Assembly: GCA_022565335.1 (NCBI GenBank) | Contig: JAIUMY010000015.1 | Location: 1-44,507, forward strand | Reading direction: 5' to 3' | Length of the DNA: 44,507 bases | Source: Opitutales bacterium | Lineage (GTDB): Bacteria; Verrucomicrobiota; Verrucomicrobiia; Opitutales; T3Sed10-336 | Shown: piece by piece, positions 8,046-16,606 of the stretch | Numbering within the stretch: the stretch's first letter is position 1 | How the letters are laid out: each line of letters begins with the position of its first letter | Notes under the pieces: generated by a model | What the model saw: the letters and a program-made list of their open reading frames with translations, nothing else | The model's database searches: none | Told to the model about the DNA's origin: nothing | Translations under genes and position numbers: made by a program

Positions 8046-9200
8046 TCAGCTGAGCTTTTCCAACTCGACCCACTTGCGCTGTTCCCAGGATTGGAGACCG
8101 GCTTCGGCGAGTTGCACGCCTTTGGCGCCTTCCATGAGGTCATATTCATAGGGCTCGTCCAGGGCCACGTGGCGAATGAACATTTCCCACTGAATCTTGA
8201 AAGCGTTTTCGTACACCTGGGTATCGGGAACTTCCTGCCAGCCTTCAAAGAATTTGATCGGCTGATCGATGTCCGGATTCCAAATCGGTTTTGGCGTGGC
8301 CGCGGCGGATTGCACCCAGCATTTGCGCAGACCAACAATGGCTGATCCCTTGGTCCCGTCCACTTGCATGGTCAGGAGATCATCCCGGCGAACGCGGACG
8401 TTCCAGGAACTGTTGAAATGCGCCACGACTCCATTGTCCAATTCGAAAGTCGCATAGGCGGAATCATCGGCGGTGGCCTTGTAGGATTTACCCTCCTCAT
8501 CGTAACGGGTGGGGATGTGGGTCGCCCCGAGACAGGAAACGGATTTCACCTTGCCAAAGAGATTGTCGATGACGTAGCGCCAGTGGCAAAGCATATCAAT
8601 GATAATGCCTCCGCCATCTTCCTTGCGGTAATTCCAGGAGGGGCGTTGGGCGGGGCGGTCATACTTATCGCCTTCGAAAACCCAGTAGCCAAACTCTCCG
8701 CGCACCGAGAGGATGTCGCCGAAAAATCCTTCGTCCTTGATCATTTGGAATTTCCGCAAGCCGGGCAACCAGAGCTTGTCCTGGACGACGCCATTCTTGA
8801 TACCGGCGTCGCGGCAAAGCTGGGCCAACCGAACGGCCTCTTTGGTTTCCACCGCAGTGGGCTTTTCGCAATACACCGCCTTGCCGGCTTTCACTGCTTT
8901 TTCGACGAACTTGGCCCGCAACAAAGTGGAGGAAGCATCGAAGAAGATGTGATTGTCGGGCTTGGCCAGCGCGCTGTCGATGTCAGTGGTGTAGTTTTCC
9001 ACACCATATTTTTCCGCCAGGGCCCGGAGCTTGTTCTCACTGCGCCCGGTCAGGGTGGGGACGGGCATGAGAATCAGGTCGTCGGAGACCTTGATTCCAC
9101 CTTGCTCGCGGATTGCCAGAATAGAACGGACCAAGTGCTGGTTGGTGCCCATGCGCCCGGTGACGCCGTTCATGATGATGCCAATATTTCTAATTTCCAT
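8046..9200 (-). CDS. Gfo/Idh/MocA-family oxidoreductase
   Basis: The 384-residue protein is an NAD(P)-dependent sugar dehydrogenase-like enzyme. The N-terminal Rossmann half starts IRNIGIIMNGVTGRMG, and the family motif CEKP follows in KAVYCEKPTAVET. The C-terminal alpha/beta substrate domain has the DGGGIIIDMLCHWRYVID helix that usually carries the catalytic His. The substrate cannot be read from the sequence. The ATG at 9200 is chosen because the upstream extension to 9278 would run into the cupin gene, which stops at 9245. It is the last gene of a regulator-GH88-cupin-Gfo/Idh run that closes with a strong terminator, so a role in sugar-acid or uronate catabolism is inferred. Confidence 0.88.
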   Translation of the reverse strand: MEIRNIGIIMNGVTGRMGTNQHLVRSILAIREQGGIKVSDDLILMPVPTLTGRSENKLRALAEKYGVENYTTDIDSALAKPDNHIFFDASSTLLRAKFVEKAVKAGKAVYCEKPTAVETKEAVRLAQLCRDAGIKNGVVQDKLWLPGLRKFQMIKDEGFFGDILSVRGEFGYWVFEGDKYDRPAQRPSWNYRKEDGGGIIIDMLCHWRYVIDNLFGKVKSVSCLGATHIPTRYDEEGKSYKATADDSAYATFELDNGVVAHFNSSWNVRVRRDDLLTMQVDGTKGSAIVGLRKCWVQSAAATPKPIWNPDIDQPIKFFEGWQEVPDTQVYENAFKIQWEMFIRHVALDEPYEYDLMEGAKGVQLAEAGLQSWEQRKWVELEKLS

Positions 9201-9244
9201 GGTAGTGTTGGGATTAAGTTTTGAAACTATCGATTGATGTAGAG

Positions 9245-9694
9245 TTATTTCTCCGGTTTGTCGGTGCATTGTGGCCACGCTCCGGCAGGGAGATCGGGCA
9301 CCTCAATGCCCGCCTTGGGAAGGGTTCCCTCAAGTTCTTGTTTCCAGTGCGCCACGTTGCCTGCGGGGCCGTAGCAATAGATCATCTTCATCGGCGTCTT
9401 ACCGGTGTTGGTGAGCTGATGAAAAACCTGTGGCGGAATATACGCCGCTTGCCCTCCTTTGATGGCTTGTTTTTCCTCACCGAGGCACATCTCCCCCTCT
9501 CCTTCGAGAACGAAGTAGATTTCCTCCTGCTCCTGGTTATGCCAGGGCACTTGGCCGCCTTCGGGTTCGAGAGTCACGAACCCCATGCAGAAGTTTTCGC
9601 ATTGGATGGGAGAAACCCCGCCAACCAGATTCCGGGTGCGGCGGCGGGCGGGATAGACGTTCCCGTCGATTTTGTTGAGATCAGAAATAATCAT
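9245..9694 (-). CDS. Single-domain cupin protein
   Basis: The 149-residue protein has one cupin barrel. Motif 1 is PWHNQEQEEIYFVLEGEGEM, with His and Glu as likely metal ligands. Motif 2 is GGQAAYIPPQVFHQL, with the final His ligand. No signal peptide is present. Its position between the GH88-like hydrolase (26 bp upstream) and the Gfo/Idh gene (44 bp downstream) makes a role in handling the released uronate possible, for example as a KdgF-like ring-opening enzyme. Direct resemblance to KdgF is limited and the protein is longer, so the function stays open. Confidence 0.82.
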   Translation of the reverse strand: MIISDLNKIDGNVYPARRRTRNLVGGVSPIQCENFCMGFVTLEPEGGQVPWHNQEQEEIYFVLEGEGEMCLGEEKQAIKGGQAAYIPPQVFHQLTNTGKTPMKMIYCYGPAGNVAHWKQELEGTLPKAGIEVPDLPAGAWPQCTDKPEK

Positions 9695-9720
9695 AGTGCT
9701 TTGGAGGTGGAGGTTTTGGT

Positions 9721-11100
9721 TCAGGAACCGAAGAAGGTGTAATAGGGTTTGTTATCCACCAAACGCTGCAGGTAGATCGCCAACTCACGCAGGTGGTAGT
9801 CTCCCCACTGGCAGGATTCCCCACGGGGAATTTTGGAGCCGGCGGGAATGTGGTCCCAACCGTTGGGACGGTGATAAATGGTATGCAGGAGTAAGCCCTG
9901 ATGGGTCTCGTCGGTGCTCAGATAGGTATCGGTGAACAACGATTCCGCGACCGTCAACCCGGCTTGCCAGTAGCGTTTACCCTCTTTTTCCTCGCCCTTG
10001 GCCTGGAGGTAACGCCCCAACCGCAGGAGCCCCTGCGCGCCGATGGCGGCCGCGGAACTATCGACCGGCTCGTAGGGGTTGTCAGGATCAGCCGGTTGGT
10101 CGAGGTAATTGCCCAGACGGTGCAATTCCGGCGCTCCGGTATCCCAGTACGGAATTCCATCAACGGGCGTATGTTCGATAAAGAAATCACAGGAAGCCTT
10201 GGCTGCCTTGAGCATCATCGCCTCAATCTCCGCACGCCCGCCATAAGGTTCGAGCTCGTCGTCGGAGAGGGTTTGCAGAAACTCCAATTCCTCCGGATAC
10301 CCGGCCATGATCCAGGAGAGGCCGCGGGTCCAGGTGGAGAAAGGCGAAAACCCTTGTTGAGAGTTCGGCGCACGGAAGTTGCCATCGTTGGTATTGAAAA
10401 TGGCCTCGTGGGTGGTCCGTCCCCAAATATCATAAGAATCCCGGCCCTCACCATAATAGACCGAATACCGGGCGGTGGTACGGGCATGTTGAACCAAGCG
10501 CTCCAGTAGGGAAATTTTCTTGTCGTTTTCTCCCATCAAGACGTGCCCGAGCCGATGACTGAGAGCCAAGGAACGTAGGGAGCGAATGGTGTCGGCGAAG
10601 AGGGAATGGGGTCCGTTGAAGGTATAAATGTACCCTTCCCCATTGTGGATTTTGGTCCAGCGATAGGCTTGTACCGCACCGGAAACTTTAAGAGCCACCT
10701 CGTAAAAGTTCTTTTCCCATTCGTTTTCCGGAAGGACCCCCTCATTCATCAGACGGAGAAGATTTCCGTAGGTGCTGACGTTGTTGAAGCCGTGGTCGTG
10801 CACGCCGAAATGGCTGACGTGCGAGGCCATTTGGCGAACGGTCATCTCCTTGCCGTACTCCAGAGCGGATTTCTCGCCGGTGGCATCGTAATGCAAAATC
10901 GCCGAACCGTAGACAAAGCCTTCGGTCCACTCGGTCCAACCACGGGTGGTGTATTTCCCCTTTACGGTATAAACAGGGGCCCCCTTGGTGGTATCATACT
11001 CGTCGCGGACGAGGGCAATTTTTTGGCCACTCAGATCCCACAGACGGCTGAGTTGGGCTTTCAAATCTTCAGGTTTCAGGTTTTCTTTCAGTTTTATCAT
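9721..11100 (-). CDS. GH88-like unsaturated uronyl hydrolase
   Basis: The 459-residue protein resembles glycoside hydrolase family 88, which hydrates and removes 4,5-unsaturated uronic acids left at chain ends by polysaccharide lyases. Family signals are HDHGFNN (Asp102, equivalent to one catalytic Asp), FADTIRSLRSL (Asp170, equivalent to the second), PYWDTGAP, the SSAAAIGAQGLLRLG helix, and QWGDYHLREL near the C-terminus. There is no signal peptide, so it acts in the cytoplasm on imported oligosaccharides. It is longer than well-studied members (about 380 residues). Downstream lie a cupin and a Gfo/Idh gene; upstream, 23 bp away, is the XRE-cupin regulator. The divergent KDPG aldolase completes the theme, since the product would feed into KDG and KDPG. 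Confidence 0.85.
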   Translation of the reverse strand: MIKLKENLKPEDLKAQLSRLWDLSGQKIALVRDEYDTTKGAPVYTVKGKYTTRGWTEWTEGFVYGSAILHYDATGEKSALEYGKEMTVRQMASHVSHFGVHDHGFNNVSTYGNLLRLMNEGVLPENEWEKNFYEVALKVSGAVQAYRWTKIHNGEGYIYTFNGPHSLFADTIRSLRSLALSHRLGHVLMGENDKKISLLERLVQHARTTARYSVYYGEGRDSYDIWGRTTHEAIFNTNDGNFRAPNSQQGFSPFSTWTRGLSWIMAGYPEELEFLQTLSDDELEPYGGRAEIEAMMLKAAKASCDFFIEHTPVDGIPYWDTGAPELHRLGNYLDQPADPDNPYEPVDSSAAAIGAQGLLRLGRYLQAKGEEKEGKRYWQAGLTVAESLFTDTYLSTDETHQGLLLHTIYHRPNGWDHIPAGSKIPRGESCQWGDYHLRELAIYLQRLVDNKPYYTFFGS

Positions 11101-11123
11101 AGAATCGTTGGGTAAGAGGTTTT

Positions 11124-11684
11124 CTAAAAACGCTTGGCCTTGCGCAAGTGGAGGATAATCAATTCCGAATCCGCCAAGGCCTTGTAGGTGTGATGAAGAA
11201 TGGCATCAAATTGCACCGCTTCGCCGGTTTTCAATTCGTAGGTTTGCTCCGGCAGGCTCAAAACCACCTCCCCTTGCAGAACCCAGCAGACTTCATAGTC
11301 ATCGTGATGGATCTCCGGACGTGATACTTCCGCCCCCTTGGGAGCCTGGCCATAGAGGCAGCGAACATTGTCATATTGGATTTCCGAAAAAGTAAACGCG
11401 CCCGACTTCCGCTCCCCCGCAGTTTTTTTGTGAGAAATTCGGTTTTCCGTAAGGGACAGCAAATCGGTAGCAGTCATCCCGAACACCCGGGCCAAGCGAA
11501 ACAAGGTTTCCAGCTCGGCAACGGTCTGGTTACGCTCCAACTTGGAAATCACTGCAGGGGAAACCCCCGACTGACGGGATACCTCGGCAATACTCAACCC
11601 CTCGCGCTTGCGCAATTGACGCAAAACGCGAAAATCATACATACCGCTAAAAGAGGCATCAGGGGAAGGAATGGGCGGGGGCAT
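11124..11684 (-). CDS. XRE-family regulator with C-terminal cupin sensor domain
   Basis: The protein (187 residues) has an N-terminal Cro/C1-type helix-turn-helix, with LRKREGLSIAEVSRQSGVSP and AVISKLERNQTVAELETLFR as its helices. It ends in a cupin barrel, with EIHHDDYEVCWVLQGEVVL followed by ILHHTYKAL. Such proteins usually bind a small sugar or acid through the cupin and repress or activate neighbouring genes. The start at 11684 is chosen because GGAG lies seven bases before it; the ATG two codons upstream (11690) is also possible. It begins the minus-strand operon and diverges from the KDPG aldolase gene, so control of both directions from the shared 90-bp gap is likely. Confidence 0.88.
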   Translation of the reverse strand: MPPPIPSPDASFSGMYDFRVLRQLRKREGLSIAEVSRQSGVSPAVISKLERNQTVAELETLFRLARVFGMTATDLLSLTENRISHKKTAGERKSGAFTFSEIQYDNVRCLYGQAPKGAEVSRPEIHHDDYEVCWVLQGEVVLSLPEQTYELKTGEAVQFDAILHHTYKALADSELIILHLRKAKRF

Positions 11685-11690
11685 AAACAT

Positions 11691-11773
11691 TCTCCAGATA
11701 GAAAAATACCATGCTTTATGATTGTCAAGGAAATATATTGCTTTTTTGTTGGGAATTCCTTACAAGTTCCCTT
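11691..11773. promoter_or_regulatory. Divergent control region of regulator and KDPG aldolase
   Basis: This AT-rich gap separates two diverging genes. A consensus TTGACA (minus strand, 11723-11728) faces the regulator, although no good -10 element stands at the ideal distance. Two overlapping inverted repeats are visible: AAGGAA...TTCCTT, and GGGAA...TTCCC around the palindrome GGAATTCC at about 11752-11759. These are candidate operators for the XRE-cupin protein. Confidence 0.4.
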
Positions 11774-12400
11774 ATGGAAAAAATCACCCAAACCCGTCTT
11801 GTCCCCGTCGCGGTCATTCATGATGTCGCCGATGCGGTTCCTCTCGCCCGCACCCTATCGGCCTGCGGGGTTGATTTAATCGAAGTTACCTTGCGCACCC
11901 CGGCGGCCATTGAGGCTATCCGCGCGATTCGCGCCGAGCTGCCGGATATGATGGTCGGAGCGGGCACTTTGCTGGATATCTACCAAGTTGAAGAAGCCGT
12001 CAAAGCAGGGGCGTTGTTTGGAGTATCGCCCGGAATCAATCGCAGTGTAGTGGAAAAAGCGCACGAACTGGAATTGCCTTTTGTCCCCGGTGCCTGCACC
12101 CCTTCGGATGTAGAGAAGGGACTTTCCCTGGGTTGTAAACTGCAGAAGTTTTTCCCCGCCGAAGCGGCAGGGGGGATCCCCATGCTCAAAGCCATGGCGG
12201 GCCCCTATCAACACACCGGGCTGAAATTCATCCCTCTCGGCGGAGTCAAGGCCAACAATGCCGCGGACTACATTAAACTCCCTACCGTGGCGGCCATCGG
12301 AGGTTCCTGGTTTGTCGATGCCAAACTCGTCCAAGCCAAGAACTGGAAGGAAATCGAAAAGCTAACCAAAGAGGCGGTGCAGATGGTCCGGCAGGCGTGA
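11774..12400 (+). CDS. eda: 2-dehydro-3-deoxy-phosphogluconate aldolase
   Basis: KDPG aldolase splits 2-keto-3-deoxy-6-phosphogluconate into pyruvate and glyceraldehyde 3-phosphate, the final step of uronate and Entner-Doudoroff catabolism. The 208-residue class I aldolase has DLIEVTLRTP (Glu37, catalytic), GAGTLLD, FGVSPGIN, PFVPGACTPSD, and the Schiff-base Lys125 in LQKFFPAE. It ends with IPLGGVKANN and GGSWFVD. The ATG at 11774 matches the usual start; a longer in-frame start at 11711 has no support. It diverges from the XRE-cupin regulator of the uronate operon. No KDG kinase gene is in the window. Confidence 0.95.
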   Translation: MEKITQTRLVPVAVIHDVADAVPLARTLSACGVDLIEVTLRTPAAIEAIRAIRAELPDMMVGAGTLLDIYQVEEAVKAGALFGVSPGINRSVVEKAHELELPFVPGACTPSDVEKGLSLGCKLQKFFPAEAAGGIPMLKAMAGPYQHTGLKFIPLGGVKANNAADYIKLPTVAAIGGSWFVDAKLVQAKNWKEIEKLTKEAVQMVRQA

Positions 12401-12419
12401 AAGCCTCCTCCTTTTATTC

Positions 12420-13601
12420 CTAGCCAGAATAACCCGCGGCTGCCGCAGGCAAAGTCGCAAGATGTTGGATTTCGCCCGATTCCTGACTCAACCGGGCGGC
12501 AATAGCCGCCTCGGCAGCGGATTTTGCATCGGTTAGACCGGCTGCGGGAAATTCCTCACAGGGTCTGCGCACGGAGGCAAGAAAAGCCTCTAAACTACTT
12601 CGCCAGCCTTGGTCCCGAAGAAAGTTCGGAATGATCCGCGCCCATGCCCTTTCTTCCTCGGTCAAATCCTCCCCTTCCGCCAAATGGTTCAGCTTTTGCC
12701 GGGCTTGCCAGGCTTTCCGCCGAAGCTTTCGTAAACCCGCGGCCCCCTGCCCTTGGAGCCATTCCGCCGCCTCCTTCGGCAGATCCTTCCGAAGCACTCC
12801 TGGAAAGGTCCGGCGGGAATCTTCCCCGGAATAGCCAAAAGCCCCAACCTCGACATAATCTTCCACCACCACTCCCCCGCGTTCACTGATCGCCTCCATA
12901 CGCTCCTTTGGCATATCCATCGTTCCATGACCGCTGAAAATCAAACTCACCGGAACTCCATTGGTCATTTGCAAAAGCAGGGAATCATCGTCGGGCCGAC
13001 TCCGGATCGCGTAGACACTGGCAATTTCAGCATTGGTGTACCATCGGGCCAAATCAAAAAAATGGCAGACGTCGATACGCATCAAGGCTCCGGGAGGATA
13101 ACCAATTGCCCAACGCCAGGCATCGTCAGTCATACGAAGGAACAGATTTTTCGCCCCTCCATCCAAGTCCAGCAACCGCTTAGCTTCTTGGTAGGCAGGC
13201 GAAAACCGTTTTTGAAACCCCATCCACACCTTGCTTTGGCAAGATTCTTCAATAGCCAGAAGCCTTTCAATTTCCTCGGGAGAACCACCCCCGGGTTTTT
13301 CCAGGTAAACTTTTTTGCCGGCCTTGAGAGCTTCCGCACAAAGGGGCGCTTGCTGATCATCCCGCACCGCGATAACGACCGCTTCGACGGCAGGGTCATT
13401 CCAGAGATCTTTGGCCTCGGCAGTCACCTCGGCCCCGCTTAGGCCGGCCGCCTCGGTGCGGCGGTCTTCATCAAGATCACAGACCCAGCGCAATTCCGCC
13501 AAGGCAGACTGGTGCAAGTTCGGCAAATGAGTGATGCGGGCAAAATTCCCACATCCCACCAGGCCAACGCCCACGGGTTTATCAGCAGCTAGCTTAGCCA
13601 T
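12420..13601 (-). CDS. Gfo/Idh/MocA-family oxidoreductase (second)
   Basis: The 393-residue protein has an N-terminal Rossmann domain (VGVGLVGCGNFARITHLPNL), the motif VYLEKPGGGSPEEIE, and a C-terminal substrate domain with RIDVCHFFDLARWYT, where the His is a candidate catalytic residue. A long charged helical segment near residues 280-330 (EAAEWLQGQGAAGLRKLRRK) is unusual for the family. The start at 13601 is preferred to 13613. It converges with eda, leaving a 19-bp gap with no visible terminator. The substrate is unknown. About 190 bp of AT-rich DNA without genes lies upstream and probably holds its promoter. Confidence 0.85.
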   Translation of the reverse strand: MAKLAADKPVGVGLVGCGNFARITHLPNLHQSALAELRWVCDLDEDRRTEAAGLSGAEVTAEAKDLWNDPAVEAVVIAVRDDQQAPLCAEALKAGKKVYLEKPGGGSPEEIERLLAIEESCQSKVWMGFQKRFSPAYQEAKRLLDLDGGAKNLFLRMTDDAWRWAIGYPPGALMRIDVCHFFDLARWYTNAEIASVYAIRSRPDDDSLLLQMTNGVPVSLIFSGHGTMDMPKERMEAISERGGVVVEDYVEVGAFGYSGEDSRRTFPGVLRKDLPKEAAEWLQGQGAAGLRKLRRKAWQARQKLNHLAEGEDLTEEERAWARIIPNFLRDQGWRSSLEAFLASVRRPCEEFPAAGLTDAKSAAEAAIAARLSQESGEIQHLATLPAAAAGYSG

Positions 13602-13791
13602 ATAAAAATACAATATCAGATGAAATTAAAAAACCAACAAACTCCATCATACTGCATGCAAAAAATGCTGTCTTATCAATTTTGCGTCCAAAAACCTCTC
13701 TTTAACCCCCTGGATCTTCTCGTATAAGACCCCATACTCCCACCATTACCTATTAACTTGAGCAGAAAACATGACTGTATTTCCTGGTTTT

Positions 13792-14721
13792 CTATTCGGA
13801 TAAAAAACGGCGTTGAAACCAAAACACATCGGTCAGGCTTTCGCTCATCGTCTTTTCCAGAAGCTGGTTGCAGGCCAGAGCCATATCTTCCCGCGAATGG
13901 TATTCTTCCAAGGCCATATTTTCCGGTTGGTGGAATGTTAATCGCCAGCGTAATTTACCCACCTTGGCAAACGACATGCCGATTAGCTCCGCCTTGGTTC
14001 GTTTCTGAAAGATCCCCGGAATCGGATTGGAATACGCTGGTTGCCCAAAAAACCCCACTTTAGGGCCTTGTTTCATCTTTTGGTCCGCCAGAACCCCGAG
14101 GGCTCCTCCGGCCCGAAGGTGGGCCAGCGGGGAATTAAAGCCATCCTCGCGACTGAACATTTTGGTCCCGGAAATTTCCCTTTGTTCTTTAATCCACTTA
14201 TTCAAAGGACGGTTATTCAGAGGACGATACAGGGCGGCGAAGGGCATCATCAACCCCTTGCTCCGAAAGAGATCAGGAAAATGCGCAAGGGCTTCCCAGG
14301 GACCCATATGCGCCATCACGATAATCACCCCACGCCCCTTCCGGGCAGCTTTGGCAAAAACCTCGATGCCCTCCAAATGGACAAATTTCTCGACCTTGGC
14401 GGAGGATATGGCTGAGAACTGAAGCCCCACCAGAATGTTGATACTGCTCCGACAGAAAACCTCGCGTACCAATTGATCCAGATTTTCCGGCTCATCCCCT
14501 AAAAACCTGGTGGCGATGCGGAGATTTGTTGCGACAATCTTACGCCTTTTGCGGAACATGCGATAGGCCATAAGGCCGATCACCCTCGCAACCGCACAAA
14601 CCACCTTCACCGGAAGTAGACGAAGAACGGTGAGAGTGGCTCGGGCCAACCAGTAGAGAATATAATTCCCCACGATTTTGCCCACCGGTTTGGTCGATCT
14701 CTTTGCTTGAGGCGTATTCAT
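13792..14721 (-). CDS. LpxL/HtrB-family Kdo2-lipid A acyltransferase-like protein
   Basis: The 309-residue protein has the fold of lipid A late acyltransferases, which add secondary acyl chains at the inner membrane. A basic N-terminus is followed by a hydrophobic anchor (about residues 18-52). The catalytic HX4E motif is His138 to Glu143 in VMAHMGPWE. The LYRPLNNRPLNKWI and GGALGVLADQK segments fit the family's second and third motifs. It lies 9 bp downstream of an MsbA-like exporter gene, the usual partner for moving lipid A across the inner membrane. The exact acyl donor and position cannot be judged. Confidence 0.88.
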   Translation of the reverse strand: MNTPQAKRSTKPVGKIVGNYILYWLARATLTVLRLLPVKVVCAVARVIGLMAYRMFRKRRKIVATNLRIATRFLGDEPENLDQLVREVFCRSSINILVGLQFSAISSAKVEKFVHLEGIEVFAKAARKGRGVIIVMAHMGPWEALAHFPDLFRSKGLMMPFAALYRPLNNRPLNKWIKEQREISGTKMFSREDGFNSPLAHLRAGGALGVLADQKMKQGPKVGFFGQPAYSNPIPGIFQKRTKAELIGMSFAKVGKLRWRLTFHQPENMALEEYHSREDMALACNQLLEKTMSESLTDVFWFQRRFLSE

Positions 14722-14730
14722 TTGGCCAAA

Positions 14731-16515
14731 CTATTTCTGAATTAGCTTTCGATACCCCTCACAGGAACCGAGAAGAGTATCGTGGTCACCGTCTCCCAAT
14801 ATTTCGCCGTTTTCAAAATAAAGCCGTCTCTTTATATGGTTGAGGGAATTGATGCGATGAGCTATAACCAAAGTTGTTCGTCCACTGGAGAGCTCCCGTA
14901 AGGCTTCCTGAATTTCAGCATCTATCTTATTGTCGAGAGCCGAAGTCGCCTCGTCAAGAATCAGAATAGGGGCATCTTTGAGGAAGGCCCGGGCAATGGC
15001 TATCCGCTGCCGCTGTCCCCCCGATAGGGAACTGCCACGTTCACGAAGAACGGTATCATACCCTTCCGGTAAAGCCGAAATAAAGCTATCCGCCCGAGCC
15101 ATGCGAGCGGCTCGATAGACTTCCTCCACGGACGCCCCTTCTTTCCCCAGAGCAATATTTTCAAAGACGCTGGCGTTAAAAAGCACTGGCATCTGAGGAA
15201 CGTAGGCTACCTGAGCGCGCAACTCACTTTGTCGTACATCGGAAATCGGAACGCCATCGATGAAAACCTGGCCCTGCGTTGCCTCGAAAAATCTGGGAAT
15301 CAAGTTGATGAACGTAGACTTTCCGGCGCCACTAGGACCCACAAGGGCGACCGTTTCGCCGGAATGGATACGGACGGTGATGTTCCGCAAGACCGGCAAA
15401 TCCTTGGTATAGGTGAAGGAAACATTCTCAAAAAAGATCTCTCCCTGAACCCTTTGCGGCATGGGGATCGGGTTTTCCGGTTCTGGAATGGAATCAGGCG
15501 CATGGAGAACATCCTCAACTCTCTTCAAAGGAGCTTCCAAGGCTTTCAAGGCACCGTGAATATTGCCCAATCTTTTAATCGGGGTATAAGCCATGTAAAG
15601 GGCCACCCCCAAGGCCATGAACTCTCCTTGGGTAATCCCGGCCCGTACACCCAAAAACAAGGCCAGAGCCAATCCTGAAGCGGCCACAAACTCAATACTC
15701 GGAGAGATCATGAGTTTACTCCGCACGCTTTTCATGGTCAGAAAGAAGATACGTTTTAGTTTCTCCCGAAAAGCCATCAATTGACGCCTTTCCAAATTGT
15801 AGGCCCGAATCTCCAAGGGAGATTGTACAGTTTCAATTGCCGAAGACTGCAAGGCCTCCGTTTCCTTGACCAACTGACGGGATCTTTTGGCTAAATACTT
15901 TCCGATTTGCCGAATTGGGAAAACAACCAAAGGTATACTGAGCACCCCCACGGCAGCCACAAAAAAACTTTCGCTGGTAAAAGACTTATAGAGCAGAAAC
16001 CCAACTGCGGACAACAAGGTCAGCGGTTGCTTCACCAGATCGTTGCTGGTATCCACGACAATAGTTTTTATTTGCTGGGGATAGCCCAGAAGGGCAGCCA
16101 TTAACTCGCCTGTTTTGTACCTCTGAAAAAAAGCCACCGGAAGGATTTGCAGCCTGGCAAACAGATCCCGCTGAATGGACTGAACCACATACACCCCGGA
16201 GTAGGTCATGTAATAGCCATTGCCAAACGCTCCCAAGGCTCTTAACCCCATGGTAAAAGGAATTAAAAGGCAGCAAACAATGAGGAACCCTCCCTCTATG
16301 TTGTCCCCGAACCAACGCTCCACAAAAGCGGCCAGCCAATCGGGTGCCTGGTCGACATTGCCAAAAAGGATGGGGAAGATGGTTTCCGCCATTACCGGCA
16401 AACCCAGCCCACTGGATACCGAAAAAAGGATGCCGAAAAGAATGCCCAACGTAAAGCGCCCCCAGACAGGCTTTAAATAGGCGAAATACGGTAGGAATTT
16501 TTTCAGATTATTCAT
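14731..16515 (-). CDS. msbA: MsbA-like ABC exporter (lipid A flippase type)
   Basis: The 594-residue half-transporter has an N-terminal six-helix membrane domain (about residues 1-320) and a C-terminal ATPase domain. The ATPase has Walker A GPSGAGKST (about 390), signature LSGGQRQRIAIARA (about 496), Walker B ILILDEATSALD and the VIAHR switch histidine. The start at 16515 (MNNLKKFLPYFAYLKP) is chosen because the 26 upstream residues are not family-like. The nearby LpxL-like acyltransferase supports a role in lipid A export. Other lipid or drug exporters share this architecture, so substrate is inferred from context. Confidence 0.85.
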   Translation of the reverse strand: MNNLKKFLPYFAYLKPVWGRFTLGILFGILFSVSSGLGLPVMAETIFPILFGNVDQAPDWLAAFVERWFGDNIEGGFLIVCCLLIPFTMGLRALGAFGNGYYMTYSGVYVVQSIQRDLFARLQILPVAFFQRYKTGELMAALLGYPQQIKTIVVDTSNDLVKQPLTLLSAVGFLLYKSFTSESFFVAAVGVLSIPLVVFPIRQIGKYLAKRSRQLVKETEALQSSAIETVQSPLEIRAYNLERRQLMAFREKLKRIFFLTMKSVRSKLMISPSIEFVAASGLALALFLGVRAGITQGEFMALGVALYMAYTPIKRLGNIHGALKALEAPLKRVEDVLHAPDSIPEPENPIPMPQRVQGEIFFENVSFTYTKDLPVLRNITVRIHSGETVALVGPSGAGKSTFINLIPRFFEATQGQVFIDGVPISDVRQSELRAQVAYVPQMPVLFNASVFENIALGKEGASVEEVYRAARMARADSFISALPEGYDTVLRERGSSLSGGQRQRIAIARAFLKDAPILILDEATSALDNKIDAEIQEALRELSSGRTTLVIAHRINSLNHIKRRLYFENGEILGDGDHDTLLGSCEGYRKLIQK

Positions 16516-16606
16516 CAATGACTTTCGAAAGGAAAACTGACAACCCAATCTCTTAGCAAAGGAAATCCCAAGGGGCAATGCTGCTTCCACCAAACACCAC
16601 AGGGTC

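Noticed and set aside
9201..9278. A longer N-terminus of the first Gfo/Idh protein
   Set aside because: It would overlap the cupin gene, and the added residues do not match the Rossmann start, which begins at MEIRNIGII.
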